Assembly: GCF_020179475.1 (NCBI RefSeq)
Contig: NZ_JAILXZ010000002.1
Span: 124,001 to 188,000 of the forward strand
DNA from: Novosphingobium huizhouense
GTDB taxonomy: Bacteria > Pseudomonadota > Alphaproteobacteria > Sphingomonadales > Sphingomonadaceae
Direction of reading: 5' to 3'
Length of the DNA: 64,000 nt
Positions within the stretch are counted from its first letter, which is position 1. Every line of letters starts with the position of its first letter. Below are positions 9,318-17,472 of the stretch, one piece after another. The notes below the pieces were generated by a model, which was not told where the DNA came from, searched no databases, and was given only the letters and a program-made list of their open reading frames with translations. A program made the position numbers and the translations under genes.

Positions 9318-9705
9318 CGATCTTGTCCTTGCTTTTGACGTTTCGGTGCGACGCCCATGGTTACGCGGAGTTTCACGCAGGTTGCAATCCGGGCAGGTGC
9401 GCACGCGGCCGGTTCGATTGCAACCCTCAGGACATTGCTTTCCCCGGCGGCTTCCGGTCAATCTCTACTCGATCGGTCGAGATTGGAGGGCGCTTCGCCG
9501 CAGGATGATATTCTACCAATTGAGTTGAGTATCTTATGGATCCCGCCGGGCTGATTCGGTCGACCGATGGACCGGCATGAACACGCGCAGATCCCCCTGG
9601 GACCGCACGGATTGAAAGGCGGACTTTAAGACGTAATAGAACTCCTGCTATGTCTACAAAGCTGATTGAGTTTATTCCGACGGCACCAACAGGGAGTGAA
9701 CGCCA
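9318..9705. other. 388-bp divergent intergenic region between ppk and sbp
   Basis: No gene is supported here. The right end holds a candidate sigma-70 promoter and the ribosome site of sbp (AGGGAG, 9691-9696). Around 9495-9535 the minus strand reads like a decayed tRNA D-arm and anticodon arm (CTCAATTGGTAGA), but a matching acceptor stem and T-arm are missing. The left half is the 5' flank of ppk. The region is clearly less GC-rich than its neighbours, as expected for a two-way promoter. Confidence 0.6.
9612..9639 (+). promoter_or_regulatory. Candidate sigma-70 promoter of the sulfate uptake operon
   Basis: TTGAAA (9612-9617) and TAATAG (9634-9639) are separated by 16 bases, 66 bases upstream of the sbp start. 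A small ATAG/CTAT dyad overlaps the -10 element and could be a regulator site. This is a pattern match only. Confidence 0.4.
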
Positions 9706-10737
9706 ATGAACCGCCGCGCTATCGTCTCGGCTACCCTTGCCCTCGGCCTGATCGGGCCGATGCTCGCAGGGTGCTCGGGCAAATCGGCCAACCCCAATGC
9801 GGTCGAGCTGACCAATGTCTCGTACGATCCGACGCGCGAGCTGTACCAGGCGATCAACCCGGCGTTCGCCACCTACTGGAAGCAGAAGACGGGCAAGGAC
9901 GTCACCTTCCGCATGAGCCACGGCGGTTCGGGCAAGCAGAGCCGCGCGATCATCGACGGGCTCGAGGCCGACGTCGCCACGCTGGCGCTGGCCTACGACA
10001 TCGACGCCATCGCGGCGAAGGGCAAGCTGCTCCCGGCCGACTGGCAGAAGGCGCTGCCCGACAATTCGGCGCCGTACACCTCGACGATCGTGCTGCTGGT
10101 CCGCCAGGGCAATCCCAAGGGGATCAAGGACTGGGGCGATCTCGTGAAGCCCGGCGTCCAGGTGATCACGCCCAACCCCAAGACCAGCGGCGGCGCGCGC
10201 TGGAACTTCCTTGCCGCCTGGGCCTACGGCAAGAAGGCCGGCGGCGGTTCGGACGCCGCGGCCGAGGCCTTCGTCAAGAAGCTCTACGCCAACGTGCCCG
10301 TGCTCGACAGCGGCGCCCGCGGCGCCACCACCACGTTCGTCGAACGCGGCATCGGCGACGTGCTGATCTCGTGGGAGAACGAGGCGTTCCTTGCCGAGAA
10401 GGAGCTGGGCAAGGGCAAGTTCGAGATCGTTGCGCCTTCGCTGTCGATCCTCGCCGAGCCGCCGGTCGCGGTCGTGACCGAGAACGCGAAGAAGCACGGC
10501 ACCACCGAAGTCGCCGATGCCTATCTGCGCTATCTCTACACCCCCGAGGCGCAGACGGCGATCGCGCACGCGTTCTATCGTCCGCGCGATCCGCGCATCG
10601 CCGAGCAGTTCAAGTCGCAGTTCCCGCAGATCCCGATGGTCACCGTGGACAAGGACTTCGGCGGCTGGGCGCGGGCGCAAAAGCAGTTCTTCGACGACGG
10701 CGGCGTGTTCGACCGCATCTACACTGCCAAGAAGTAA
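9706..10737 (+). CDS. sbp: Sulfate-binding protein of an ABC importer, predicted lipoprotein
   Basis: The 343-residue periplasmic receptor captures sulfate (possibly thiosulfate) for the CysTWA importer. The signal sequence ends in a lipobox (LAGC, Cys23), so the mature protein is probably anchored to the membrane by lipid; many enterobacterial Sbp proteins are freely soluble. The family pattern is clear: [27 protein letters not shown] in the anion site, and [21 protein letters not shown]. The ATG has AGGGAG nine bases upstream. It heads the cluster sbp-cysT-cysW-cysA, whose gene order is standard for sulfate permeases. Choice between sulfate and thiosulfate cannot be made from sequence. Confidence 0.93.
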   Translation: MNRRAIVSATLALGLIGPMLAGCSGKSANPNAVELTNVSYDPTRELYQAINPAFATYWKQKTGKDVTFRMSHGGSGKQSRAIIDGLEADVATLALAYDIDAIAAKGKLLPADWQKALPDNSAPYTSTIVLLVRQGNPKGIKDWGDLVKPGVQVITPNPKTSGGARWNFLAAWAYGKKAGGGSDAAAEAFVKKLYANVPVLDSGARGATTTFVERGIGDVLISWENEAFLAEKELGKGKFEIVAPSLSILAEPPVAVVTENAKKHGTTEVADAYLRYLYTPEAQTAIAHAFYRPRDPRIAEQFKSQFPQIPMVTVDKDFGGWARAQKQFFDDGGVFDRIYTAKK

Positions 10738-10771
10738 CCCTTCCGTTTCCTGATCGAGCAGGCCACTGCAG

Positions 10772-11638
10772 ATGTCGTCGACCACGTTTCCCCCGCCCAC
10801 GGCGCGCGCCCGTACCTGGCGCAAGCCGTCGGTGCTCCCGGGCTTCGCGCTGACCTTCGGGACCACGATCGGGTGGCTCTCGCTGATCGTGCTGATCCCG
10901 ATCGCCACCATCTTCCTCAAGGCCGCCGGCATGGGCTGGCGGCACTTTCTCGAAGTCGGCTTCAGCGATCGCGCGCTTGCGGCCTACCGCCTGAGCTTCG
11001 GCACCGCTGCTGCCGCAGGACTCGTCAATGCGGTGTTCGGCCTGCTCGTCGCCTGGGTGCTGGTGCGCTACGCCTTTCCGGGCAAGAAAGTGGTATCGGC
11101 CCTGGTCGACCTGCCGTTCGCGTTGCCGACGGCGGTCGCCGGCATCGCGCTGACCGCGCTCTACAGCCCCAACGGCTGGATCGGGCAATTCCTCGACCCG
11201 CTCGGGATCAAGGTCGCGTTCACGCCGCTCGGCATCACCATCGCGCTGGTGTTCATCGGCCTGCCGTTCGTCGTGCGCTCGGTCGAGCCGGTGCTTGCCG
11301 ATCTCGGCAAGGATGTCGAGGAAGCCGCCGCGACGCTGGGCGCAAGCCGCTCGCAGACGTTCGCCCGGGTGATCTTCCCGGCGATCGGCCCTGCGCTGCT
11401 CACCGGCTTTGCCATGGCCTTCGCCCGCGGCGTGGGGGAATACGGATCGGTGATCTTCATCTCGGGCAACATGCCCGGCAAGACCGAGATCGCGCCGTTG
11501 CTGATCGTCACCCAGCTCGAGCAATACGCCTACGAAGGCGCGACCGCGATCGCCGTGGTGATGATGCTGGTCTCGTTCGGCATCCTGCTGGCGATCAACG
11601 CCCTGCAGGCTGCCGGTCGGCGGAGGATGGGGGCATGA
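10772..11638 (+). CDS. cysT: Sulfate ABC transporter permease, CysT/CysU subunit
   Basis: The 288-residue inner-membrane protein forms half of the sulfate channel. About six transmembrane helices are visible, beginning with [20 protein letters not shown]. The cytoplasmic coupling loop matches the EAA motif of importers ([21 protein letters not shown], around residues 182-202), which docks onto the CysA ATPase. It lies 34 bases after sbp and overlaps cysW by four bases (ATGA), so the two permease subunits are probably translationally coupled. The length and helix pattern match CysT. Confidence 0.93.
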   Translation: MSSTTFPPPTARARTWRKPSVLPGFALTFGTTIGWLSLIVLIPIATIFLKAAGMGWRHFLEVGFSDRALAAYRLSFGTAAAAGLVNAVFGLLVAWVLVRYAFPGKKVVSALVDLPFALPTAVAGIALTALYSPNGWIGQFLDPLGIKVAFTPLGITIALVFIGLPFVVRSVEPVLADLGKDVEEAAATLGASRSQTFARVIFPAIGPALLTGFAMAFARGVGEYGSVIFISGNMPGKTEIAPLLIVTQLEQYAYEGATAIAVVMMLVSFGILLAINALQAAGRRRMGA

Positions 11639-12471
11639 AGCTTCGCGCCACCACCGAGGGCCGCCTGACCCAGGCGCTGCTGATCGCGCTCGCGCTCGCG
11701 TTCCTCGCCTTCTTCCTGCTGCTGCCGCTGGTCGCGGTGTTCAGCGAGGCGCTGAAGGCGGGCATTGGCGCCTTCGTTGCAGCCATCGCTACTCCCGACG
11801 CCTGGGCCGCGATCAAGCTGACCCTGCTCATCGCCGCCATCAGCGTGCCGCTCAACGTCGTCTTCGGCATTGCCGCGAGCTGGGCGATCACCAAGTTCAG
11901 CTTTCCGGGCAAGAGCCTGCTGATAACGCTGATCGACCTGCCGTTCTCGGTCTCGCCGGTGGTCTCGGGCCTGATCTTCGTGCTGCTGTTCGGCGCCAAC
12001 GGCCTGTTCGGGCACTGGCTCGCCGAGCACGACCTCAAGATCATCTTCGCGGTGCCGGGCATCGTGCTGGCGACGGTGTTCATCACCTTTCCCTTCGTCG
12101 CGCGCGAGCTGATCCCGCTGATGATGGAGCAGGGCAAGGACGACGAGGAAGCCGCGCTCTCGCTGGGCGCCAGCGGCTGGCAGACCTTCTGGCACGTGAC
12201 GCTCCCCAACATCCGCTGGGGCCTTCTGTACGGCGTGCTGCTGTGCAACGCGCGGGCCATGGGCGAATTCGGCGCAGTCTCGGTCGTCTCGGGCCACATC
12301 CGCGGCGAGACCAACACGATGCCGCTGCACGTCGAGATCCTCTACAACGAATACGACTTTGTCGGAGCCTTTGCCGTCGCCTCGCTGCTGGCCGGCCTCG
12401 CGCTGGTGACCCTCGTCGCCAAGAGCGTCCTCGAATGGCGCTTCGACCTCCATTCGGGAGCCAAGCATTGA
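11635..12471 (+). CDS. cysW: Sulfate ABC transporter permease, CysW subunit
   Basis: The 278-residue inner-membrane permease pairs with CysT. It has a hydrophobic first helix ([20 protein letters not shown]) and further helices, with an EAA-type loop [21 protein letters not shown] near residue 170 for contact with CysA. The ATG at 11635 overlaps the cysT stop in an ATGA arrangement, and its own TGA overlaps the TTG start of cysA. This tight packing supports one transcript with coupled translation and fixed subunit ratio. Confidence 0.93.
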   Translation: MKLRATTEGRLTQALLIALALAFLAFFLLLPLVAVFSEALKAGIGAFVAAIATPDAWAAIKLTLLIAAISVPLNVVFGIAASWAITKFSFPGKSLLITLIDLPFSVSPVVSGLIFVLLFGANGLFGHWLAEHDLKIIFAVPGIVLATVFITFPFVARELIPLMMEQGKDDEEAALSLGASGWQTFWHVTLPNIRWGLLYGVLLCNARAMGEFGAVSVVSGHIRGETNTMPLHVEILYNEYDFVGAFAVASLLAGLALVTLVAKSVLEWRFDLHSGAKH

Positions 12472-13433
12472 TCAAGGTCCAGAACATCACCAAGCGGTTC
12501 GGCGACTTCGCCGCGCTCCATGGCATCGACCTGGAGATCGAGGACGGCGAGTTCGTTGCGCTGCTGGGGCCTTCGGGCTCGGGCAAGACCACGCTGCTGC
12601 GGATCATCGCCGGGCTCGAGTTCCAGGACGGCGGCGAGGTCTATTTCGGCGGCGAGGACGTCTCCCGGCTCAAGGTCGCAGACCGCCATGTCGGCTTCGT
12701 GTTCCAGCAGTATGCGCTGTTCCGCCACATGACTGTGGCCGAGAACGTCGCCTTCGGCCTTTCCGTCAAGAAGCGCCGCGACCGTCCGTCCAAGGCCGAG
12801 ATCCGCGCCCGCGCCGACGAACTCCTGAGGCTCGTCCAGCTAGAGGGGCTGGGCGCGCGCTATCCGGGCCAGCTTTCGGGCGGGCAGCGCCAGCGCGTCG
12901 CGCTCGCCCGGGCGCTCGCGATCGAGCCGAAGCTGCTGCTGCTCGACGAGCCGTTCGGCGCCCTCGACGCCAAGGTGCGCAAGGACCTGCGCCGCTGGTT
13001 GCGCGACCTGCACAAGCAGATGGGCCTGACCTCGATCTTCGTCACCCACGACCAGGAAGAGGCGCTCGAGCTCGCCGATCGGGTGGTGGTCATGGACCAT
13101 GGCAAGATCGAGCAGGTCGGCACTCCCGAGGAAATCTACATGAACCCGCGCACCGCGTTCGTCTCGCACTTCGTCGGCGAGACCAACCGCGTCGCGGGCG
13201 AGGGCGGAGAGGTCCATTTCCGCCCGCACGACGTCGATGTGGTCGAGGAGGGCGGCGAGACCGTCCTCGTCGACAATGTCTTCCGCAAGGGCGGCGCCTG
13301 GCGCGTCGAAGGCGCGCTTGTCGAGACTGGCCTGCTGGTCGAGTTCGACATGGACGCCGCCCTGGCGCCTCCCGCCACCGGGACCGAGGTGCGCATCGCG
13401 CCGCGCCGTTCCCGCCTGTTCAACCCCGCCTGA
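12468..13433 (+). CDS. cysA: Sulfate ABC transporter ATP-binding subunit
   Basis: The 321-residue cytoplasmic ATPase drives sulfate import. Walker A is GPSGSGKT (residues 34-41), the signature is LSGGQRQR, Walker B is [12 protein letters not shown] and the H-loop is [12 protein letters not shown] shortened C-terminal TOBE-like domain follows ([13 protein letters not shown] onward). The start is taken as TTG at 12468, because the conserved [13 protein letters not shown] begins at once, GGGAG (12456-12460) lies seven bases upstream, and no ATG is available. TTG overlaps the cysW stop by three bases. The weak start codon may hold the ATPase at a level set by cysW translation. Confidence 0.92.
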   Translation: MIKVQNITKRFGDFAALHGIDLEIEDGEFVALLGPSGSGKTTLLRIIAGLEFQDGGEVYFGGEDVSRLKVADRHVGFVFQQYALFRHMTVAENVAFGLSVKKRRDRPSKAEIRARADELLRLVQLEGLGARYPGQLSGGQRQRVALARALAIEPKLLLLDEPFGALDAKVRKDLRRWLRDLHKQMGLTSIFVTHDQEEALELADRVVVMDHGKIEQVGTPEEIYMNPRTAFVSHFVGETNRVAGEGGEVHFRPHDVDVVEEGGETVLVDNVFRKGGAWRVEGALVETGLLVEFDMDAALAPPATGTEVRIAPRRSRLFNPA

Positions 13434-13450
13434 AGACTAGGAGCACAGCC

Positions 13451-13627
13451 ATGACCATCCCTCCCGCTGCGCCCCGGAACGAGGCCGAGCGCCACCTGGA
13501 AGAGTCGATCGCCAGCGTGCGCGAAGCCCTGTCCGGCCTGCGCTACGGCAATGTCTCGCTGACCATTCACGAAGGTCGCGTCGTGCAGATCGACGTGACC
13601 GAGAAGAAGCGCCTCAAGCCGAACTGA
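13451..13627 (+). CDS. YezD-like small protein (DUF2292)
   Basis: A 58-residue protein starting MTIPPAAPRNEAERHL ends in the pattern LRYGNVSLTIHEGRVVQID followed by VTEKKRL. This matches the short YezD/DUF2292 family, which is often found beside sulfur uptake or assimilation genes and has no proven function. The fold looks like a helix plus a beta-hairpin, without a signal peptide or membrane segment. The start has AGGAG (13439-13443) seven bases upstream, and it lies 17 bases after cysA, so it is the fifth gene of the sulfate operon. The family assignment is from memory of the pattern, so moderately sure. Confidence 0.75.
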   Translation: MTIPPAAPRNEAERHLEESIASVREALSGLRYGNVSLTIHEGRVVQIDVTEKKRLKPN

Positions 13628-13721
13628 TCAACCACCAGCCAACACCACCTCAACAAGCGTTACCGACTGCCAACCGGACCACTGGAGGCATCGTGACCCT
13701 GACCAACAAGGATCACTCAAG

Positions 13722-16199
13722 ATGTCCCGTGTTCTCCTGCTCGCAGGGGCCGCGCCGCTCGCGCTGCTCGCTTTCTCCGCCAACGCCTTCGCCGCAACCG
13801 CCGAAGACGATGCCGCACCGGTTGCCGAACGCACCTCAGCCGGCACCGGCCAGTCGGATGACGAGACCATCGTCGTCACCGCCCGCCGCCGCCAGGAAAC
13901 GGCGCAGGACGTGCCGCTGGCGATTTCGGTCGTCGGTGGCGACCACATCGATTCGACCGGCAGCTTCAACGTCGGGCGTCTCCAGCAGCTGACCCCGACG
14001 CTGCAGTTCTACAGCTCGAACCCGCGCAATACCTCGGTCAACATCCGTGGCCTCGGCGCGCCGCTCGGGCTCACCAACGACGGCATCGAGCAGGGCGTGG
14101 GCATCTATGTCGACGACGTCTACATGGCGCGCGTCGCGTCGAGCACCTTCGACTTCCTCGACGTGAAGCAGATCGAGGTGCTGCGCGGGCCGCAGGGCAC
14201 GCTCTACGGCAAGAACACCACCGCCGGCGCGATCAACATCACCACCCGCCAGCCGACCTTCACGCCCGAGGGCCGCGCCGAAATCAGCGTCGGCAACCTC
14301 GGCTTCATGCAGGCCAAGGCCGCGCTTTCGGGGCCGATCTCCGACACGCTCGCCGCCCGCCTCGCGGTCTCGAGCACGCGGCGGGACGGCACGATCCTCA
14401 ACGTCGTCACCGGCCAGAAGATCAACGAGCAGGACAACCTCGGCATCCGCGGCCAGCTGCTGTTCAAGCCGAGCGATAGCGTCGCCTTCACGCTCGCGGG
14501 TGATTTCAGCCGCCAGAACCCGCGCTGCTGCGCGCAGATCTACGTGCGCACCGGCACCACCCAGCGCTCGCTCGACCGGCAGTACGCCGCGCTCGCCGCG
14601 CTGCAGGGTTACAGCGTGCCCAGCACCGACGCCTTCGATCGCCTGACCGACGTCGATGCGCCGCTGCGCGCCAAGAACAAGATCGGCGGCGTTTCGCTGC
14701 GCGGCGTGATCGAGACCGGCATCGGCACGATCACCTCGATCACCGCCTGGCGCCACTGGGACTGGGACCCGTCGAACGACCGTGACTTCCTCGGCCTGCC
14801 GATCACCACGAAGTCGAACAACCCTTCCAAGCAGGACCAGTACACCCAGGAGCTGCGCCTGACCGGTGAGACCGGCCGGGTCGGCTATGTCCTCGGCGCG
14901 TTCGGTTTCTACCAGAAGATCCGCACCCAGGGCATCCAGAGCCAGGGTCCGGCGGCCTCGGCCTGGCTGATCAAGCCCAGCGATCCGCTGTCGAAGGATC
15001 CGACCGTGCTCGACGGGCTGACCGCGCGCAACGACATCAGCCTCAAGAACACCAGCGCGGCGGTGTTCGGCCAGCTGACCTTCAAGATCACCGACGCCTT
15101 CAAGATCCAGCCGGGCTTCCGCGTCAATTACGACAAGAAGGTCGGCGACTACAGCTCGGTCGTCACCGACGGAACGGGCAAGCTCGTCGTGTTCAAGAGC
15201 GCCGCCCAGGGCGGCAACTCGTCGCGCGAAAAGGCGCAGCTCGCCGTGCTCGCGCCGCAGCAGTTCAACGTCCGCTTCTCGGACTGGAACTTCTCGTACG
15301 ACGTGACCGCGTCCTACGACGTCGCGCGCGATGTCCATGCCTATGCGACCTATGCGCACACCTTCAAGTCGGGCGGCGTCAACCTCAACGGCGTGCCGAC
15401 CGACAGCACCGGCATGCCCCTGCTCGAGCTCGCGACGGTCAAGCCCGAGACGGTCAACCACTTCGAGGCGGGCCTCAAGACGCAGTTCTGGGACCGCAAG
15501 GCGACCTTCAACCTCTCGATCTTCCGCACCGAGATCGAGAACTATCAGGCGCAAGTCTCGAACTACACCGTCGGCGCGCTGCGCGGCTATCTCGCCAATG
15601 CCGACAAGGTGCGCACGCAGGGTGTGGAATTCGACTTCTCGGCGCGTCCGAGCGAGCGATTCAACGTCTACGGCAACGGCGCCTATACCGATGCGACCTA
15701 CCGCAAGTTCGTCAACGCGCCGTGCCCGCCCGAGCTTTCGGGCGGCAGCCAGCCCGTCGACGCCAGCGGCAACCTGACCGCCACCCCGAGCGCGCCGGGC
15801 ACGCCGGGCGGGGTCAGCCCGCTGTCGTGCAACATTTCGGGCCAGCGCCTGCCGGGCGTGTCGAAGTGGTCGTTCTCCTATGGCGCCGAAGCGAACGCGC
15901 CGGTGGCGCTGTTCGGCACCGACGGGCAGGTCTACCTCGGCTTCGACGGCAACTACCGTTCGGACTTCTCGTCGAACCCGACGCCGTCGGCCTACACCAA
16001 CGTCGATGGCTATGCCCTGTCGAACTTCCGCCTGGGCTATCGCACCGACAATGGCTTCGACATCTACGGCTGGGTCCGCAACGCGTTCGACGTGAACTAC
16101 TACGAACAGCTCGCAGTCGCTTCGGGCAACACCGGCCTGATCGTCGGCCAGCCGGGCGACCCGCGCACCTGGGGCGTGACCTTCAAGGCCAGCTTCTGA
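13722..16199 (+). CDS. TonB-dependent outer-membrane receptor
   Basis: The 825-residue protein has a signal peptide (MSRVLLLAGAAPLALLAFSANAFA), a TonB box (DETIVVTARRR, near residue 47), a plug domain (about 60-175, including VLRGPQGTLYGKNTTAGAIN) and a beta-barrel ending in the aromatic residue of VTFKASF, as required for BAM insertion. Such receptors import scarce ligands using TonB energy. It follows the sulfate operon and the YezD-like gene by 94 bases, so a sulfur-bearing ligand such as a sulfonate or sulfate ester is a reasonable inference. Iron-siderophore or other ligands remain possible. AAGGA (13708-13712) supports the ATG. Confidence 0.88.
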   Translation: MSRVLLLAGAAPLALLAFSANAFAATAEDDAAPVAERTSAGTGQSDDETIVVTARRRQETAQDVPLAISVVGGDHIDSTGSFNVGRLQQLTPTLQFYSSNPRNTSVNIRGLGAPLGLTNDGIEQGVGIYVDDVYMARVASSTFDFLDVKQIEVLRGPQGTLYGKNTTAGAINITTRQPTFTPEGRAEISVGNLGFMQAKAALSGPISDTLAARLAVSSTRRDGTILNVVTGQKINEQDNLGIRGQLLFKPSDSVAFTLAGDFSRQNPRCCAQIYVRTGTTQRSLDRQYAALAALQGYSVPSTDAFDRLTDVDAPLRAKNKIGGVSLRGVIETGIGTITSITAWRHWDWDPSNDRDFLGLPITTKSNNPSKQDQYTQELRLTGETGRVGYVLGAFGFYQKIRTQGIQSQGPAASAWLIKPSDPLSKDPTVLDGLTARNDISLKNTSAAVFGQLTFKITDAFKIQPGFRVNYDKKVGDYSSVVTDGTGKLVVFKSAAQGGNSSREKAQLAVLAPQQFNVRFSDWNFSYDVTASYDVARDVHAYATYAHTFKSGGVNLNGVPTDSTGMPLLELATVKPETVNHFEAGLKTQFWDRKATFNLSIFRTEIENYQAQVSNYTVGALRGYLANADKVRTQGVEFDFSARPSERFNVYGNGAYTDATYRKFVNAPCPPELSGGSQPVDASGNLTATPSAPGTPGGVSPLSCNISGQRLPGVSKWSFSYGAEANAPVALFGTDGQVYLGFDGNYRSDFSSNPTPSAYTNVDGYALSNFRLGYRTDNGFDIYGWVRNAFDVNYYEQLAVASGNTGLIVGQPGDPRTWGVTFKASF

Positions 16200-16210
16200 C
16201 CTGACGGGGG

Positions 16211-16236
16211 AGGGCGCTGCCCGGTGGCGGCGCCCT
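16211..16236 (+). terminator. Candidate terminator after the TonB receptor
   Basis: AGGGCGC (16211-16217) pairs with GCGCCCT (16230-16236) around a 12-base loop, 12 bases after the stop codon. The run of T that follows is poor (TCCGATCACTTT), so termination may be weak or Rho-assisted. Confidence 0.5.
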
Positions 16237-16285
16237 TCCGATCACTTTGAAAGTGGCACGAAGAACGCTGCCGGGCGGCGACCAG

Positions 16286-16303
16286 GTTGACACAGTTGAC
16301 ACG
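16286..16303. repeat. Tandem direct repeat GTTGACAC(A/G)
   Basis: Two adjacent 9-bp copies, 16286-16294 and 16295-16303, differ only in the last base. Each contains a TTGACA hexamer like a -35 element, but no -10 element is placed correctly on the plus strand. Confidence 0.5.
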
Positions 16304-16483
16304 GTCCTGGGAAAAAACTCGAAGCCTCCCGGTTCAGCGTCGCACGGCGGCTCCGGTCTGTCGAAGCCCTGCAGCGAGTATCTGAAACATCGGCATTTCC
16401 TGCGTCATGACCGGCGCAGGATACCAGCCTTGGCGCCTGTAGGACAGCAGCCGCTGCGCGCCCGCGGGGATGGACGCCGGCAA

Positions 16484-16511
16484 CCATACCTGACGCATGC
16501 GTCAGATATGG
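16484..16511. promoter_or_regulatory. 28-bp near-perfect palindrome
   Basis: The two halves meet between 16497 and 16498. The central 16 bases, CTGACGCATGCGTCAG, are perfectly self-complementary, and the outer CCATA/TATGG arms match as well. Only one base pair of 14 fails (16489 with 16506). It lies between two convergent gene ends. It could bind a dimeric protein or form a hairpin; no family is recognised. Confidence 0.6.
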
Positions 16512-16564
16512 TCGATCCGATCGAAGCCCGACGGGGATCCGCAGCCCCCGTGCTCCCAGGTGAC

Positions 16565-17401
16565 TTAGCGGTTGCCGTCGATGAAATCGCCCAGCATCCC
16601 GAGCGCCGAGCCTTCGCCTCGGTTCTGCCCGCCGCCCGGCATCGCCGCGGCGAGCATCCGCCCGGCGAGCCGCGCGAACGGCAGCGACTGGATCCATACC
16701 TTGCCGGGGCCGCGCAGCCGCGCGAAGAACACGCCTTCGCCGCCGAACAGCATCGACTTGACCCCGCCGACGCTCACCAGGTAGAAATCGACCGAGGGGG
16801 TGAGCGCGGCAAGGCAGCCGGTGTCGATGTGCAGTTCCTCGCCGGGGGCGAGCGTGCGTTCGATCACCGTGCCGCCCATCTGCACGAAGACCCAGCCATC
16901 GCCTTCGAGGCGCTGCATGATGAAGCCTTCGCCGCCGAACAGCCCGGTCATCACGCGGCGCTGGAAGGCGATGCCGATCGACACGCCGCGCGCGGCGGCG
17001 AGGAACGCGTCCTTCTGGCAGATCAGCGTGCCGCCCACGTCGGCGAGGCGGATCGGCAGGATTGCGCCCGGCGTCGGCGCGGCAAAGGCGACCCGCGCCT
17101 TGCCATGACCGCGGTGGGTGAATACCGTGGTGAACAGGCTTTCGCCGGTCAGCAGGCGCTTGCCCGCACCGAGCAGCTTGCCCATGAAGCCATCGCCGCC
17201 GGCCTGGGCCGAGCCGTCGCCGAACACCGTCGTCATCTCGATCGAGGCGTCCTTCCACACGAATGCGCCCGCTTCGGCCACGGCGCTTTCGCCCGGGTCG
17301 AGCTCGATCTCGACGAACTGGAGCTCCTGGCCCTTGATCTCGAAATCGACGTCGTCGGCAATCGATGCGCTGCGGCTGTGCTGCCAGGGGCTCTGTGCCA
17401 T
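16565..17401 (-). CDS. AIM24 / TIGR00266 family protein
   Basis: The 278-residue protein is rich in short Gly-containing beta-strands typical of the AIM24 (DUF124, TIGR00266) family, for example FVEIELDPGESAVAEAGAF, FGGEGFIMQRLEGDG and FGGEGVFFARLRGPGKVWIQ. The family folds as a beta-sandwich related to tryptophan-RNA-binding attenuator-like proteins; its biochemical role is unknown. There is no signal peptide. A Gly-rich tail (MPGGGQNRGEGS) precedes the C-terminus. The ATG at 17401 has AGGA upstream at about 8 bases. It sits 71 bases downstream of the GGDEF-EAL gene on the same strand and may be read from the same transcript. Confidence 0.78.
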   Translation of the reverse strand: MAQSPWQHSRSASIADDVDFEIKGQELQFVEIELDPGESAVAEAGAFVWKDASIEMTTVFGDGSAQAGGDGFMGKLLGAGKRLLTGESLFTTVFTHRGHGKARVAFAAPTPGAILPIRLADVGGTLICQKDAFLAAARGVSIGIAFQRRVMTGLFGGEGFIMQRLEGDGWVFVQMGGTVIERTLAPGEELHIDTGCLAALTPSVDFYLVSVGGVKSMLFGGEGVFFARLRGPGKVWIQSLPFARLAGRMLAAAMPGGGQNRGEGSALGMLGDFIDGNR

Positions 17402-17472
17402 CGGTGGTCCTTTTCCTGCGAGCGGGCCGACAGGAATAGCGCCGCGGCGGCAAAGGAAAAGCGGCTCTCGTC

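Larger units (their letters stand above)
16200..16564. other. 365-bp convergent intergenic region
   Basis: No gene is supported. The region holds a hairpin after the TonB receptor, a direct repeat of GTTGACAC, and a 28-bp near-perfect palindrome, each listed separately. The rest (about 16310-16480 and 16515-16564) shows nothing recognised. Both flanking genes end here, so an operator would be unusual and a structural or repeat role is more likely. Confidence 0.6.

Noticed and set aside
13836..15554. A 572-codon minus-strand frame opposite the TonB receptor
   Set aside because: No conserved motif or ribosome site; low-complexity residue use typical of antisense in a high-GC genome.
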